From JBFHFS01 sp041583495 (GTDB taxonomy: Bacteria > Bacteroidota > Bacteroidia > Bacteroidales > Marinilabiliaceae): a stretch of DNA of 64,000 nucleotides. Every line of letters starts with the position of its first letter. Positions within the stretch are counted from its first letter, which is position 1. Made by a program: the position numbers and the translations under genes. The stretch spans positions 1 through 64,000 of the forward strand of contig JBFHFS010000003.1 of the NCBI GenBank assembly GCA_041583495.1, read 5' to 3'. The notes beneath the pieces were generated by a model. It worked only from the letters and a program-made list of their open reading frames with translations, had not been told where the DNA came from and ran no database searches. This document shows positions 1 to 8,123 of the stretch, one piece after another.

Positions 1-456
1 AAAGTAAGCAAAAAATCACCGCTGCTGTGAAATGGCTAAATTTTGAGGCCTGTTGCTAAAAACAAAGAACTCGTCCTGCCGTCCTCAGACAGCTTTGTTT
101 TCTTTACGCACCACCCCTCACAATTCTTAACGCCCTTTCCCGGAGGCGGGTCCCCTCATAAATTTGAATGAAAGTTTAGCCAAATCGCAACTTGCATACT
201 GCAAATCCTCTTTTCTCTCTTCACTTTCCACTCTTCACTTTTCCTTTAACCTTGTCTCCTTTAACCTTCTCCCCTTTTCACCTTCCTGACACACCCATCC
301 CCCCAAGTAGCTATTTTTTGGTTTCTCCCCTCTATTTCACGGCACCTTCAACTGAATAAACAAATTCCGGAAGGCACTCAGTCATTCATTAGCAAATTTT
401 CCCTACTTTTGACTTTAAATTTTTCATTTCTAATAAAAACATCAAATCCTTAAACA
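1..456. other. Intergenic region with inverted and tandem repeats
   Basis: I see no credible gene here. Positions 60-67 (AAACAAAG) and 93-100 (CTTTGTTT) form an inverted repeat around a 25-base spacer. From about 211 to 290 the plus strand is almost pure pyrimidine. It holds two copies of CTCTTCACTTT (217-227 and 231-241, period 14) and two of TCCTTTAACCTT (242-253 and 257-268, period 15). The first ~170 bases resemble a dispersed intergenic repeat I recall from related genomes, but I cannot verify that here. The rest leads into the promoter of the gene at 457. Confidence 0.5.
404..411 (+). promoter_or_regulatory. Putative -7 box for the DUF5020 gene
   Basis: TACTTTTG fits the Bacteroidota -7 consensus TAnnTTTG and lies 46 bases before the ATG at 457. 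No clear TTTG -33 element is visible at the usual distance, so the call rests on the -7 box and its position. Confidence 0.4.
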
Positions 457-1176
457 ATGAAAAGAGCATTTACTGCAATTATTTTCGTTTTAGCGGCATT
501 CTCTATTACTGCCCAGAATCTTCAACTCCATTACGACATGGGAGAAGGTCGAAAAATGGTTACTTCAACAGTGGAAATGTTTAAACCCGACCAGATGGGA
601 AGCACCTTTTTCTTCATCGACATGGATTACGGTAGCGACGAAAGTGGCGTTGACGGTATTAGCCTGGCATACTGGGAAATAGCCCGTAGTTTTAAAGTTT
701 CACAGAATTCCGCCTTTGAACCCCGCATCGAATACAATGGTGGCTTTGGAAGATACCAGTATGAAGCCCCAGATTTTGATGGACAACTCGTACTAAAGCA
801 ATTTCATTACTCAATCAACAGTGCATTTTTGTTGGGTGGACAATACACCTGGAACAACGCCGATTTCTCCAGAGTATTAACCCTTCAGGCCAACTACAAA
901 TATATCAAAGACATTGAAGATGCTTCTTTTCAGTTAACAGCCGTTTGGGGATTACATTTTTTTGATCGCAAACTCTCTTTCACCGGCTTCGCCGACTTCT
1001 GGAAAGAAGAGACTGAAACGATATCCACCGACTACATATTTCTTGCCGAGCCTCAGCTGTGGTACAACGCCATGGAGCATTTTTCAGTAGGTGGAGAGTT
1101 AGAGCTGGCTTCCAACTTTGGGGGTCATAAGGGATTCAAGGCCTGCCCTACCCTGGCCGTTAAATGGAACTTCTAG
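457..1176 (+). CDS. DUF5020 family outer-membrane protein (Tsx-like channel)
   Basis: This 239-residue protein starts with an export signal of about 19 residues ending at TAQ. The mature part begins NLQLHYDMGEGRKMVTST and continues as alternating aromatic and polar strands to a terminal WNF, typical of a small beta-barrel in the outer membrane. The sequence matches my recollection of DUF5020, a Bacteroidota family distantly related to the nucleoside-specific channel Tsx. The next gene, 167 bases downstream on the same strand, is a purine permease. That fits a role in letting nucleosides or bases cross the outer membrane. The barrel assignment is fairly secure; the substrate is inferred from family and neighbour only. 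Confidence 0.75.
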   Translation: MKRAFTAIIFVLAAFSITAQNLQLHYDMGEGRKMVTSTVEMFKPDQMGSTFFFIDMDYGSDESGVDGISLAYWEIARSFKVSQNSAFEPRIEYNGGFGRYQYEAPDFDGQLVLKQFHYSINSAFLLGGQYTWNNADFSRVLTLQANYKYIKDIEDASFQLTAVWGLHFFDRKLSFTGFADFWKEETETISTDYIFLAEPQLWYNAMEHFSVGGELELASNFGGHKGFKACPTLAVKWNF

Positions 1177-1343
1177 ATTTGTTCCAACCTCCATTAAATT
1201 AATATGAATGTCAGACCCGATTAACCCCATCAGGCAACCATTTTTACTATACCACTAGTGACTATGAGCCTGCCCCGAACGAGGAAAAGCAAAAAGCAAT
1301 TCATCCATTCAGCGGGTTAATCTGTCTTCTAAAACTATTCATC

Positions 1344-2636
1344 ATGCTTGAAAAATTCTTTAGTTTAAAGGCGAATAAAACAAATGTACGCACCGAAGTG
1401 GTCGCCGGGATAACCACCTTTATGACCATGGCTTATATTTTGGCGGTGAATCCCGATATTCTGTCGGCCACCGGAATGGATAAAAGTGCTGTATTTACCG
1501 CCACCGCACTGGCCTCTATCGTGGGCACCCTGGTGATGGCTCTCTGGGCACGTCTGCCCTTTGCCCTGGCCCCCGGAATGGGCCTCAACGCCTTTTTTGC
1601 TTTCACCGTAGTGCTGGGCATGGGCTATACCTGGCAATTTGCCCTCACAGCTGTATTCCTGGAAGGTATCATCTTCCTGCTATTAACGGCCTTCAACATC
1701 CGTGAGCTGATTGTCAATGCCATTCCCATTAACTTAAAACATGCCATATCGGCAGGGATTGGATTGTTCATTGCTTTCATCGGCATGCAGAACACCGGAC
1801 TGATCGTAGACAATCCTGCCACTCTGGTATCACTGGGCGATATGAGCTCCCATACCATCTGGGTATCCCTTTTTGGGTTAGTCCTGATTGGGGTATTACT
1901 GGCTTTGAAAGTCAAAGGGGCTTTATTGATTGGCATCTTCGCCTCTGCCCTGATTGGCATTCCCCTGGGCGTGACTCACCTGCCCGAAGGATCGTGGCTC
2001 ACCCTACCCCCATCGATCGCCCCGGTTGCTTTCCAGTTCGACTTTTCTAATGTCCTATCGGTCGACATGGTGATTGTTCTATTCACCTTTCTATTTGTAG
2101 ATATGTTCGATACCGTCGGAACCCTTATTGGGGTATCCTCCAAGGCCGACATGATTGACGAAGAAGGGAATCTGCCAAGGGTTAAACAGGCTCTGTTTGC
2201 CGATGCAGTTGGAACCACAGTAGGTGCCATGTTGGGAACCTCAACCGTAACAACCTATGTGGAAAGTGCCTCGGGTGTTGCCGAAGGAGGACGTACAGGA
2301 CTCACCTCCTTATCCACAGCAGGGATGTTTATTTTGGCTTTATTTCTGTCGCCTATCTTTCTGATGGTTCCGGGAGCCGCAACTGCCCCAGCCCTTATTC
2401 TGGTTGGCTCCTTTATGATGTCTCCCATCCTGAAAATTAATTTTGATGACTACACCGAATCCATTCCGGTGTTTCTCACCATCATTATGATGCCATTGGC
2501 CTACAGTATTGCCGAAGGTATTGTGTTTGGAATGCTGGCCTACGTGATACTGAAGCTTTTATCAGGCAGAACCAGGGAAATATCCTGGATAATGTATGTG
2601 CTCACCATTTTGTTTTTGATGAAGTTTTTCTTCTAA
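1344..2636 (+). CDS. NCS2 family purine permease, AzgA/PbuG-like
   Basis: The 430-residue protein is very hydrophobic, with about 12-13 membrane segments. It carries AzgA-branch NCS2 signatures: the N-terminal TEVVAGITTFMTMAYILAVNP, a GMGLNAFFAF motif near residues 78-87, FVDMFDTVGTLIGV in the middle and the GTSTVTTYVESASGVAEGGRTG stretch around residue 300. Members import adenine, guanine or hypoxanthine across the inner membrane, usually with protons. Length is normal. It follows the Tsx-like DUF5020 gene and is closed by a strong terminator at 2671-2718, so the two may form one purine-uptake unit. Which purine it carries cannot be read from the sequence. Confidence 0.9.
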   Translation: MLEKFFSLKANKTNVRTEVVAGITTFMTMAYILAVNPDILSATGMDKSAVFTATALASIVGTLVMALWARLPFALAPGMGLNAFFAFTVVLGMGYTWQFALTAVFLEGIIFLLLTAFNIRELIVNAIPINLKHAISAGIGLFIAFIGMQNTGLIVDNPATLVSLGDMSSHTIWVSLFGLVLIGVLLALKVKGALLIGIFASALIGIPLGVTHLPEGSWLTLPPSIAPVAFQFDFSNVLSVDMVIVLFTFLFVDMFDTVGTLIGVSSKADMIDEEGNLPRVKQALFADAVGTTVGAMLGTSTVTTYVESASGVAEGGRTGLTSLSTAGMFILALFLSPIFLMVPGAATAPALILVGSFMMSPILKINFDDYTESIPVFLTIIMMPLAYSIAEGIVFGMLAYVILKLLSGRTREISWIMYVLTILFLMKFFF

Positions 2637-2670
2637 ATAGCACTTCCCTTTGAGGGAATAGAATGTTTCA

Positions 2671-2718
2671 ATCGGGGGGTTAAGGGCTATCAGGCCTTTA
2701 ATCCCCCGATATTTTTTT
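2671..2718 (+). terminator. Rho-independent terminator after the purine permease
   Basis: ATCGGGGGGTTAAGG pairs with CCTTTAATCCCCCGAT (one wobble and a one-base bulge) across a short loop, followed directly by ATTTTTTTG. It lies 34 bases after the permease stop. Confidence 0.85.
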
Positions 2719-2893
2719 GCATTCGGCCTTTATTCAATCCCGCACGTTCATGGTGTCCATGGGTTGTGGTCAGATTATCTTCTACCCCATCTTAAACCTT
2801 CTTTTATGTATAGCCTTCTTTGCCACCCGATCTAATAAAAGGGCCTCCCCCAAACTCATCCCAATTATTAGAACCCGACTCCTCCCCTTTCCA

Positions 2894-2925
2894 TTTGCTT
2901 TTGTTTACGTCAAGCGATATATTTG
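2894..2925 (+). promoter_or_regulatory. Bacteroidota-type promoter for ileS
   Basis: A TTTG element (2894-2897) lies 20 bases before TATATTTG (2918-2925), matching the TTTG-N19-21-TAnnTTTG consensus. The ileS ATG follows 34 bases later, so the leader should be about 25-30 nt. The rest of 2637-2959 holds only the upstream terminator and no convincing gene. Confidence 0.65.
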
Positions 2926-2959
2926 TAAACTTTTTAATTTTAGGGTAAAAAGAGAATAG

Positions 2960-5900
2960 ATGAGCCAAAAATTTCCTGAATATAAGAATCTGGACCTCTC
3001 GCAAATTAATAGTGAGGTACTGCAAGAGTGGGAAAAAAATAAAACTTTTGAAAAAAGTCTTTCAGATCGGGAAGGGTGTCCCCCTTATGTTTTCTACGAA
3101 GGCCCTCCTTCTGCCAATGGGGTCCCGGGCATTCACCATGTAATGGCCCGATCGATTAAAGATGTTTTTTGTCGTTTCAAAACTCAGCAAGGCTACCTGG
3201 TTCACCGTAAGGCGGGCTGGGATACCCACGGACTCCCCGTTGAACTTGCCGTTGAAAAGGCTCTTGGCATCACCAAGGAGAACATTGGAAAAACCATCTC
3301 GGTGGATGAATACAATGCTGCCTGCAAACGCGAGGTGATGAAGTATACCGATATGTGGGAGGATCTTACCCACAAAATGGGTTACTGGGTGGATATGGAA
3401 CATCCTTACATCACCTACGACAATCGGTACATCGAGACCCTGTGGTGGATGCTTAAGGAGCTTTATAAAAAAGACCTAATCTACAAGGGCTATACCATCC
3501 AGCCCTACTCTCCCGCTGCAGGAACCGGGTTGAGCACCCACGAGCTGAACCAGCCGGGCTGTTATCGGGACGTTAAAGACACCACCTGCACCGCCCAGTT
3601 TTCCGTGGTGAAAAATGAGCAATCATCCTTTTTATTTGAGGATGAAGATTCAATGGTGTATTTTCTGGCCTGGACAACCACACCCTGGACTTTGCCCTCA
3701 AACACGGCTTTAGCAGTTGGACCGAAGATAATATACCTCAAAGTAAAGACCTTTAATCCCTATACCGGAGAGCCGGTGACCGTTATATTGGCTAAGGACC
3801 TTCTGCATTCCTACTTCAATGAGAAAAATGCAGATCTTTCGTTCGAAGAGTTCCAGGAAGGGGATAAAAAGATACCTTATAAAGTCCTGGATGAGTATGA
3901 TGGAAGCCAGCTGATTGGCCTTAGATATCAACAGCTCATTCCCTGGATTAAACCCGAAGGAGATGCTTTCAGAGTGATTCAGGGTGATTTTGTGACCACC
4001 GAAGACGGAACCGGCATCGTTCATATTGCCCCCACTTTTGGGGCCGATGATGACAAGGTGGCTAAATTATCCGGGATTTCCCCACTGATCCTTCTCGACA
4101 AAGAGGGGAAACGTCAACCCATGGTCCACCGCACCGGACGATTCTTTCTGATCAAAGATATGGATCCTTCCTTTGTGAAATCCAATGTAGACCTGGATGC
4201 CTACAGTGAGTTTGCCGGCCGCTATGTGAAAAACGCTTACGACGACAGTCTCTCCGACGACGACGCCTCCCTGGACATAGACCTTGTGGTGATGCTCAAG
4301 AAGGAAAACAAGGCCTTTAAAGTGGAGAAGTATGAGCATAACTATCCCCATTGCTGGCGCACCGACAAACCTATATTATACTATCCGCTCGATAGTTGGT
4401 TCATCCAAACCACCGCGGTACGGGACCGAATGATCGCGCTAAACAACACCATCAATTGGAAGCCCGAATCCACAGGTACAGGCCGTTTTGGAAAGTGGCT
4501 CGAAAACCTGGTCGACTGGAATCTGAGCCGATCGCGTTATTGGGGTACCCCACTACCCATCTGGCGTACCGAAGACGGACACGAGGAAAAATGTATTGGC
4601 TCGGTTCAGGAGCTGGTGGAGGAGATTAACCAATCGGTAAAATCGGGAATCATGGAGAAAAACCCATTTGGGGATTTCCAACCAGGTGATTTTTCGGATG
4701 AAAACTATAATAAGATTGACCTTCACCGTCCTTATGTAGACGATATTATTCTCGTTAGCGACGATGGAAAACCCATGTACCGCGAGCCCGACCTCATCGA
4801 CGTTTGGTTCGACTCCGGCGCAATGCCCTACGCGCAGATGCATTACCCCTTTGAAAGCAGTCTGGCCCCCACCTCGTCGCCAAACGAAGAGGCCAAAAGG
4901 CTCCCCTTTCCGGCCGACTTTATTGCCGAAGGGGTAGATCAAACACGGGGCTGGTTTTTCACACTGCATGCGCTCAGCACCATGTTGTTCGATTCAGTTG
5001 CCTTTAAAAACATCATCTCCAACGGCCTGGTGCTCGACAAAAACGGCAATAAGATGTCGAAACGACTGGGCAATGCGGTAGATCCCTTCAAAACCATTGA
5101 GTCGTATGGATCCGACCCCCTGAGATGGTATATGATTACCAATTCCCAACCCTGGGATAACCTGAAGTTCGACCTCCTGGGGATTGACGAAGTAAGACGA
5201 AAGTTCTTTGGCACCTTATACAATACCTACTCATTCTTTGCCCTCTATGCCAATGTGGACGGATTTAAAGGCAACGAAGAGCAAGTTCCGGTTAAGGATC
5301 GTCCGGAAATTGATCGGTGGATAGTTTCCTTATTGAACACCCTAATTGTAGAGGTTACAACGGCCCTTGAGAACTATGAACCCACGCGTGCCGGCCGGCT
5401 TATTCAAGACTTTGTGACCGAAAACCTTAGTAACTGGTATGTTCGGTTGAACCGTAAACGCTTTTGGGGGGGGGCCTTCAGCCAGGACAAACTGGCCGCT
5501 TACCAAACCCTCTATCAGTGCCTTGAAACGGTTTCCATGCTGGCTGCGCCTATCGCACCCTTCTATATGGATCGGTTATTCAATGACTTGAACCGGATCT
5601 CAGGAATTCATCAGGAAGTGTCGGTACATCTGACCAGGTTTCCACAACCCGAAGAAAGCCTCATTGACACATCCCTGGAAGAAAGAATGGGCTTTGCCCA
5701 GCAAATTTCATCAATGGTCCTTGCGTTACGCAGAAAGGTTAATATAAAAGTGCGCCATCCGCTTCAAAAGATTATGCTCCCCGTTTTGAGCGATCATTTC
5801 GAAACGCAGATAGAGACCGTTAAAGACCTCATCCTCGGAGAAGTCAACATCAAAGAGATTGAATATCTGAAAGACAGCACTGGGGTGCTGGTGAAAAAGA

Positions 5901-6427
5901 TCAAACCCAACTTTAAATCTTTGGGCCCGCGCTACGGGAAAATCATGAAGGACATCAGCAAGGCCATTGCCATCATGTCGCAGGAGGAAATAGCCAAATG
6001 TGAAAATGAACCCGTTTTTGAACTCCAGGTTAAGGGCGAAAACATCGAAATCACAAGGGAAGATGTTGAGATTGTGAATGAAGATATTCCAGGAATGTTG
6101 GTGGCCAACGAGGGCCCAATAACCGTTGCTCTTGACATTACCATAACCCCCGAGCTTAAAGAAGAAGGCATCGCCCGCGAATTAATCAACCGAATTCAAA
6201 ACCTCCGGAAAGAAAGCGGTCTGGATGTTACAGATAAAATTTCATTAAATATTACAAAGCACAACGAAATTAATAGTGCAGTTGAGAAACATAAAGGCTA
6301 TATTGGAGCCCAAACACTAGCGGTTGAAGTGAACCTCGTGGATTCATGTAACGACACAAAGGCACGTGCCGTTGAATTGGAGGAGAATGTTTCAACCTGG
6401 CTGGAAATTAACAAAATAGATGCATAG
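2960..6427 (+). CDS. ileS: Isoleucyl-tRNA synthetase, type 2, with swapped GIHH signature
   Basis: This 1155-residue class I synthetase charges tRNA-Ile. The long form, the RKAGWDTHGLPVELAVEKALG block and the KMSKR loop (K698-R702; type 1 enzymes have KMSKS) place it with type 2, eukaryote-like IleRS. The editing domain contains the expected AWTTTPWTLPSNTALAV stretch. The ATP-binding signature, normally HxGH after GPP.A.G.P, reads GPPSANGVPGIHH: residues 57-60 are G-I-H-H (bases 3128-3139), so the first and third residues are exchanged. Type 2 enzymes are intrinsically less sensitive to mupirocin, and this exchange is reported, as I recall, to raise resistance further. It heads an ileS - DksA-like - lspA cluster with its own promoter and is the only IleRS in the window. 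The gene is intact. Confidence 0.97.
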   Translation: MSQKFPEYKNLDLSQINSEVLQEWEKNKTFEKSLSDREGCPPYVFYEGPPSANGVPGIHHVMARSIKDVFCRFKTQQGYLVHRKAGWDTHGLPVELAVEKALGITKENIGKTISVDEYNAACKREVMKYTDMWEDLTHKMGYWVDMEHPYITYDNRYIETLWWMLKELYKKDLIYKGYTIQPYSPAAGTGLSTHELNQPGCYRDVKDTTCTAQFSVVKNEQSSFLFEDEDSMVYFLAWTTTPWTLPSNTALAVGPKIIYLKVKTFNPYTGEPVTVILAKDLLHSYFNEKNADLSFEEFQEGDKKIPYKVLDEYDGSQLIGLRYQQLIPWIKPEGDAFRVIQGDFVTTEDGTGIVHIAPTFGADDDKVAKLSGISPLILLDKEGKRQPMVHRTGRFFLIKDMDPSFVKSNVDLDAYSEFAGRYVKNAYDDSLSDDDASLDIDLVVMLKKENKAFKVEKYEHNYPHCWRTDKPILYYPLDSWFIQTTAVRDRMIALNNTINWKPESTGTGRFGKWLENLVDWNLSRSRYWGTPLPIWRTEDGHEEKCIGSVQELVEEINQSVKSGIMEKNPFGDFQPGDFSDENYNKIDLHRPYVDDIILVSDDGKPMYREPDLIDVWFDSGAMPYAQMHYPFESSLAPTSSPNEEAKRLPFPADFIAEGVDQTRGWFFTLHALSTMLFDSVAFKNIISNGLVLDKNGNKMSKRLGNAVDPFKTIESYGSDPLRWYMITNSQPWDNLKFDLLGIDEVRRKFFGTLYNTYSFFALYANVDGFKGNEEQVPVKDRPEIDRWIVSLLNTLIVEVTTALENYEPTRAGRLIQDFVTENLSNWYVRLNRKRFWGGAFSQDKLAAYQTLYQCLETVSMLAAPIAPFYMDRLFNDLNRISGIHQEVSVHLTRFPQPEESLIDTSLEERMGFAQQISSMVLALRRKVNIKVRHPLQKIMLPVLSDHFETQIETVKDLILGEVNIKEIEYLKDSTGVLVKKIKPNFKSLGPRYGKIMKDISKAIAIMSQEEIAKCENEPVFELQVKGENIEITREDVEIVNEDIPGMLVANEGPITVALDITITPELKEEGIARELINRIQNLRKESGLDVTDKISLNITKHNEINSAVEKHKGYIGAQTLAVEVNLVDSCNDTKARAVELEENVSTWLEINKIDA

Positions 6428-6450
6428 ATTAATTTTTTAATTTTATCCCT

Positions 6451-6828
6451 ATGGCTGAAAAAACAAGATATTCAGACGAAGAGTTAAAGGAATTTAAAGA
6501 TATTATTCTGGACAAACTCGAAAAAGCAAAACGGGATTACGAATTGCTAAGAAATACAATTACCCTTGAAGACGGAAACGACACTCAGGATACCTCTCCG
6601 ACCTTTAAAGTTCTCGAGGAAGGCGCCTCTGTTCTGTCAAAGGAAGAAGCAGGCAACCTTGCCCAACGTCAGCAAAAATTTATTCAGCATTTGCAGGCGG
6701 CCTTAATCCGAATAGAGAATAAGACCTATGGCATTTGTCGTGAAACAGGTAAACTGATTAACAAGGAGCGTCTGAGAGCTGTGCCCCACGCCACTCTGAG
6801 CATCGAGGCCAAAAGAAATCAGAAATAG
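6451..6828 (+). CDS. TraR/DksA family protein lacking the zinc-finger cysteines
   Basis: The 125-residue protein has the DksA layout: a long charged helical coiled coil (roughly residues 8-90, including the DTQDTSPT turn) and a C-terminal globular end containing YGICRETGKLINKERLRAVPHA. Canonical DksA has four zinc-binding cysteines; only one (in GIC) remains here. That is common in Bacteroidota homologues. DksA relatives bind the RNA polymerase secondary channel and modulate initiation; whether this version does is inferred. It lies 23 bases after ileS and before lspA, an order I recall as common in this phylum. Cotranscription with ileS is likely. Confidence 0.85.
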   Translation: MAEKTRYSDEELKEFKDIILDKLEKAKRDYELLRNTITLEDGNDTQDTSPTFKVLEEGASVLSKEEAGNLAQRQQKFIQHLQAALIRIENKTYGICRETGKLINKERLRAVPHATLSIEAKRNQK

Positions 6829-7007
6829 CCTGGGTTCACCTGGGAGAGCTTCCCTCAGGGAAAAGGTAAAACCGCTTTACCAAAAGCATTTAGTGAACGC
6901 CCTTTTGCGTTTTCTAAATTGGCCTATAATATTTCCCCGGGAATGAATGATTTGCTGTGCCTCTATTTTTAAACAACGACTCAACATCTTATATTTTGAC
7001 CAAACTA

Positions 7008-7622
7008 ATGAGTAAATTAAAGACACCTGCCTTTATCGTTTTAGCCATATTATTTGTCGATCAGGCACTTAAAATATGGGTAAAAACCAATATGATGCTG
7101 GGGGATGAATTTTCAGTTATTGGAAATTGGTTTTTGATCCACTTCGTTGAGAACAACGGAATGGCCTTTGGAATGGAACTGGGTGGCGACTTTGGCAAAA
7201 TATTCCTGAGTATTTTTCGAATTGTAGCAGTCACCGGCATCGGATGGTATCTTTTCAAACTCACCAAAAAGCAAGCCCCCCTTGGCCTCATTGTGAGCGT
7301 AAGCATGGTTTTGGCCGGTGCACTTGGCAACATCATCGACAGCGCTGTGTACGGATTGATTTTTGATGAAAGCTATTCACGCCTGGCAACCCTCTTTCCG
7401 CCCGAAGGAGGTTATGCCTCCTTTCTCCACGGGAAAGTGGTTGATATGTTCTACTTTCCTATTCTTTCGGGTCAATATCCGGGATGGCTGCCGGTAATTG
7501 GCGGACAAGAGTTTATCTTTTTCAGACCTGTGTTTAATGTGGCGGACTCCTCCATCACCCTGGGCATCCTTTCCATTCTTCTTTTCCAGAAAAAGTTTTT
7601 CAAAGAGGAATCAACTCATTAG
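7008..7622 (+). CDS. lspA: Signal peptidase II (prolipoprotein peptidase)
   Basis: LspA cleaves the signal peptide of lipoproteins after diacylglycerol has been added to the lipobox cysteine. The ATG at 7008 gives 204 residues and puts the first membrane helix (TPAFIVLAILFVDQALKIWV) at the N terminus. A GTG at 6957 would add 17 polar residues that the family lacks. Four membrane segments are visible. The catalytic aspartates sit in GNIIDSAVYG and in FNVADSSITLG; NNGMAFG is also conserved. The loop with FPPEGGYASFLHGKVVDMFYFP is a Bacteroidota-type insertion. The gene ends the ileS cluster and should process the predicted lipoproteins elsewhere in the window. Confidence 0.95.
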   Translation: MSKLKTPAFIVLAILFVDQALKIWVKTNMMLGDEFSVIGNWFLIHFVENNGMAFGMELGGDFGKIFLSIFRIVAVTGIGWYLFKLTKKQAPLGLIVSVSMVLAGALGNIIDSAVYGLIFDESYSRLATLFPPEGGYASFLHGKVVDMFYFPILSGQYPGWLPVIGGQEFIFFRPVFNVADSSITLGILSILLFQKKFFKEESTH

Positions 7623-8123
7623 AAGAGATCTACCCTCTAATTGAACCTAATAAATTCGTCTCAAAAGACCGAAAAACCGAAATTCCCATGCCCATTGGGG
7701 TGTAAACACCTGTGCCATGAGCCATTAAGGCCTGTTCAATTGATGCCCGACTCCCCCCCTTTTTGATAGTTCATCCAATATTATTTTGTTAATTTTGTGG
7801 GCAATGCCGGATCCTTTTTTTATACGGTTGTTGCTGCAATTTTTTGTTTTTTATTACGTTTCCTTAACAATGCCCGGCATGATGGTCCGCCCTGCGGAAA
7901 ATGACTCCTGTGAGTCAGGAAACGTTAGTGTGTCCGGACGTTAAAGATTCATGCAAAATTAAAGAAGGGACTGAAAACACCTGGATGTGGAATTACTATC
8001 ATATTGTTTAATTTTTTTGCACCTTCGTAATAATTAGTCCACCCATTCATTGTTGTACCATGATCCATGAAAGGGCCTTCCTGTCCCAACCTAAATGGAG
8101 ATTCGGTTTTAAACTTGTTTTTT
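7623..8123 (+). other. 500-base intergenic region with long structured leader of the polysaccharide operon
   Basis: There is no credible gene. A promoter-like box lies at 7790-7797. Downstream, ATGCCGG (7804-7810) can pair with CCGGCAT (7874-7880), and two small hairpins follow: TCCGC-CCT-GCGGA (about 7886-7898) and TGACTC-CTGT-GAGTCA (about 7902-7917). A second T-rich, -7-like stretch (TTTTTTTGCACC, 8012-8023) lies about 100 bases before the ATG at 8124. If transcription starts at the first box, the leader is over 300 nt with structure in its first 120, suggesting RNA-based control. I do not recognise a known riboswitch class. Confidence 0.45.
7790..7797 (+). promoter_or_regulatory. Putative -7 box upstream of the polysaccharide operon
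   Basis: TAATTTTG fits TAnnTTTG. A TTTG at 7762-7765 lies 24 bases upstream, slightly farther than usual for a -33 element. If used, the box gives a leader of about 320 nt before the SLBB gene. Confidence 0.4.

Noticed and set aside
2717..2959. 80-residue open frame upstream of ileS
   Set aside because: It overlaps a terminator tail and the ileS promoter, ends where ileS starts, and has no recognisable features.
7861..7935. Possible cobalamin-type riboswitch before the polysaccharide operon (GAGTCAGGAAAC segment)
   Set aside because: The short match to a B12-box end is not backed by the rest of the conserved core. I keep the region only as a structured leader.
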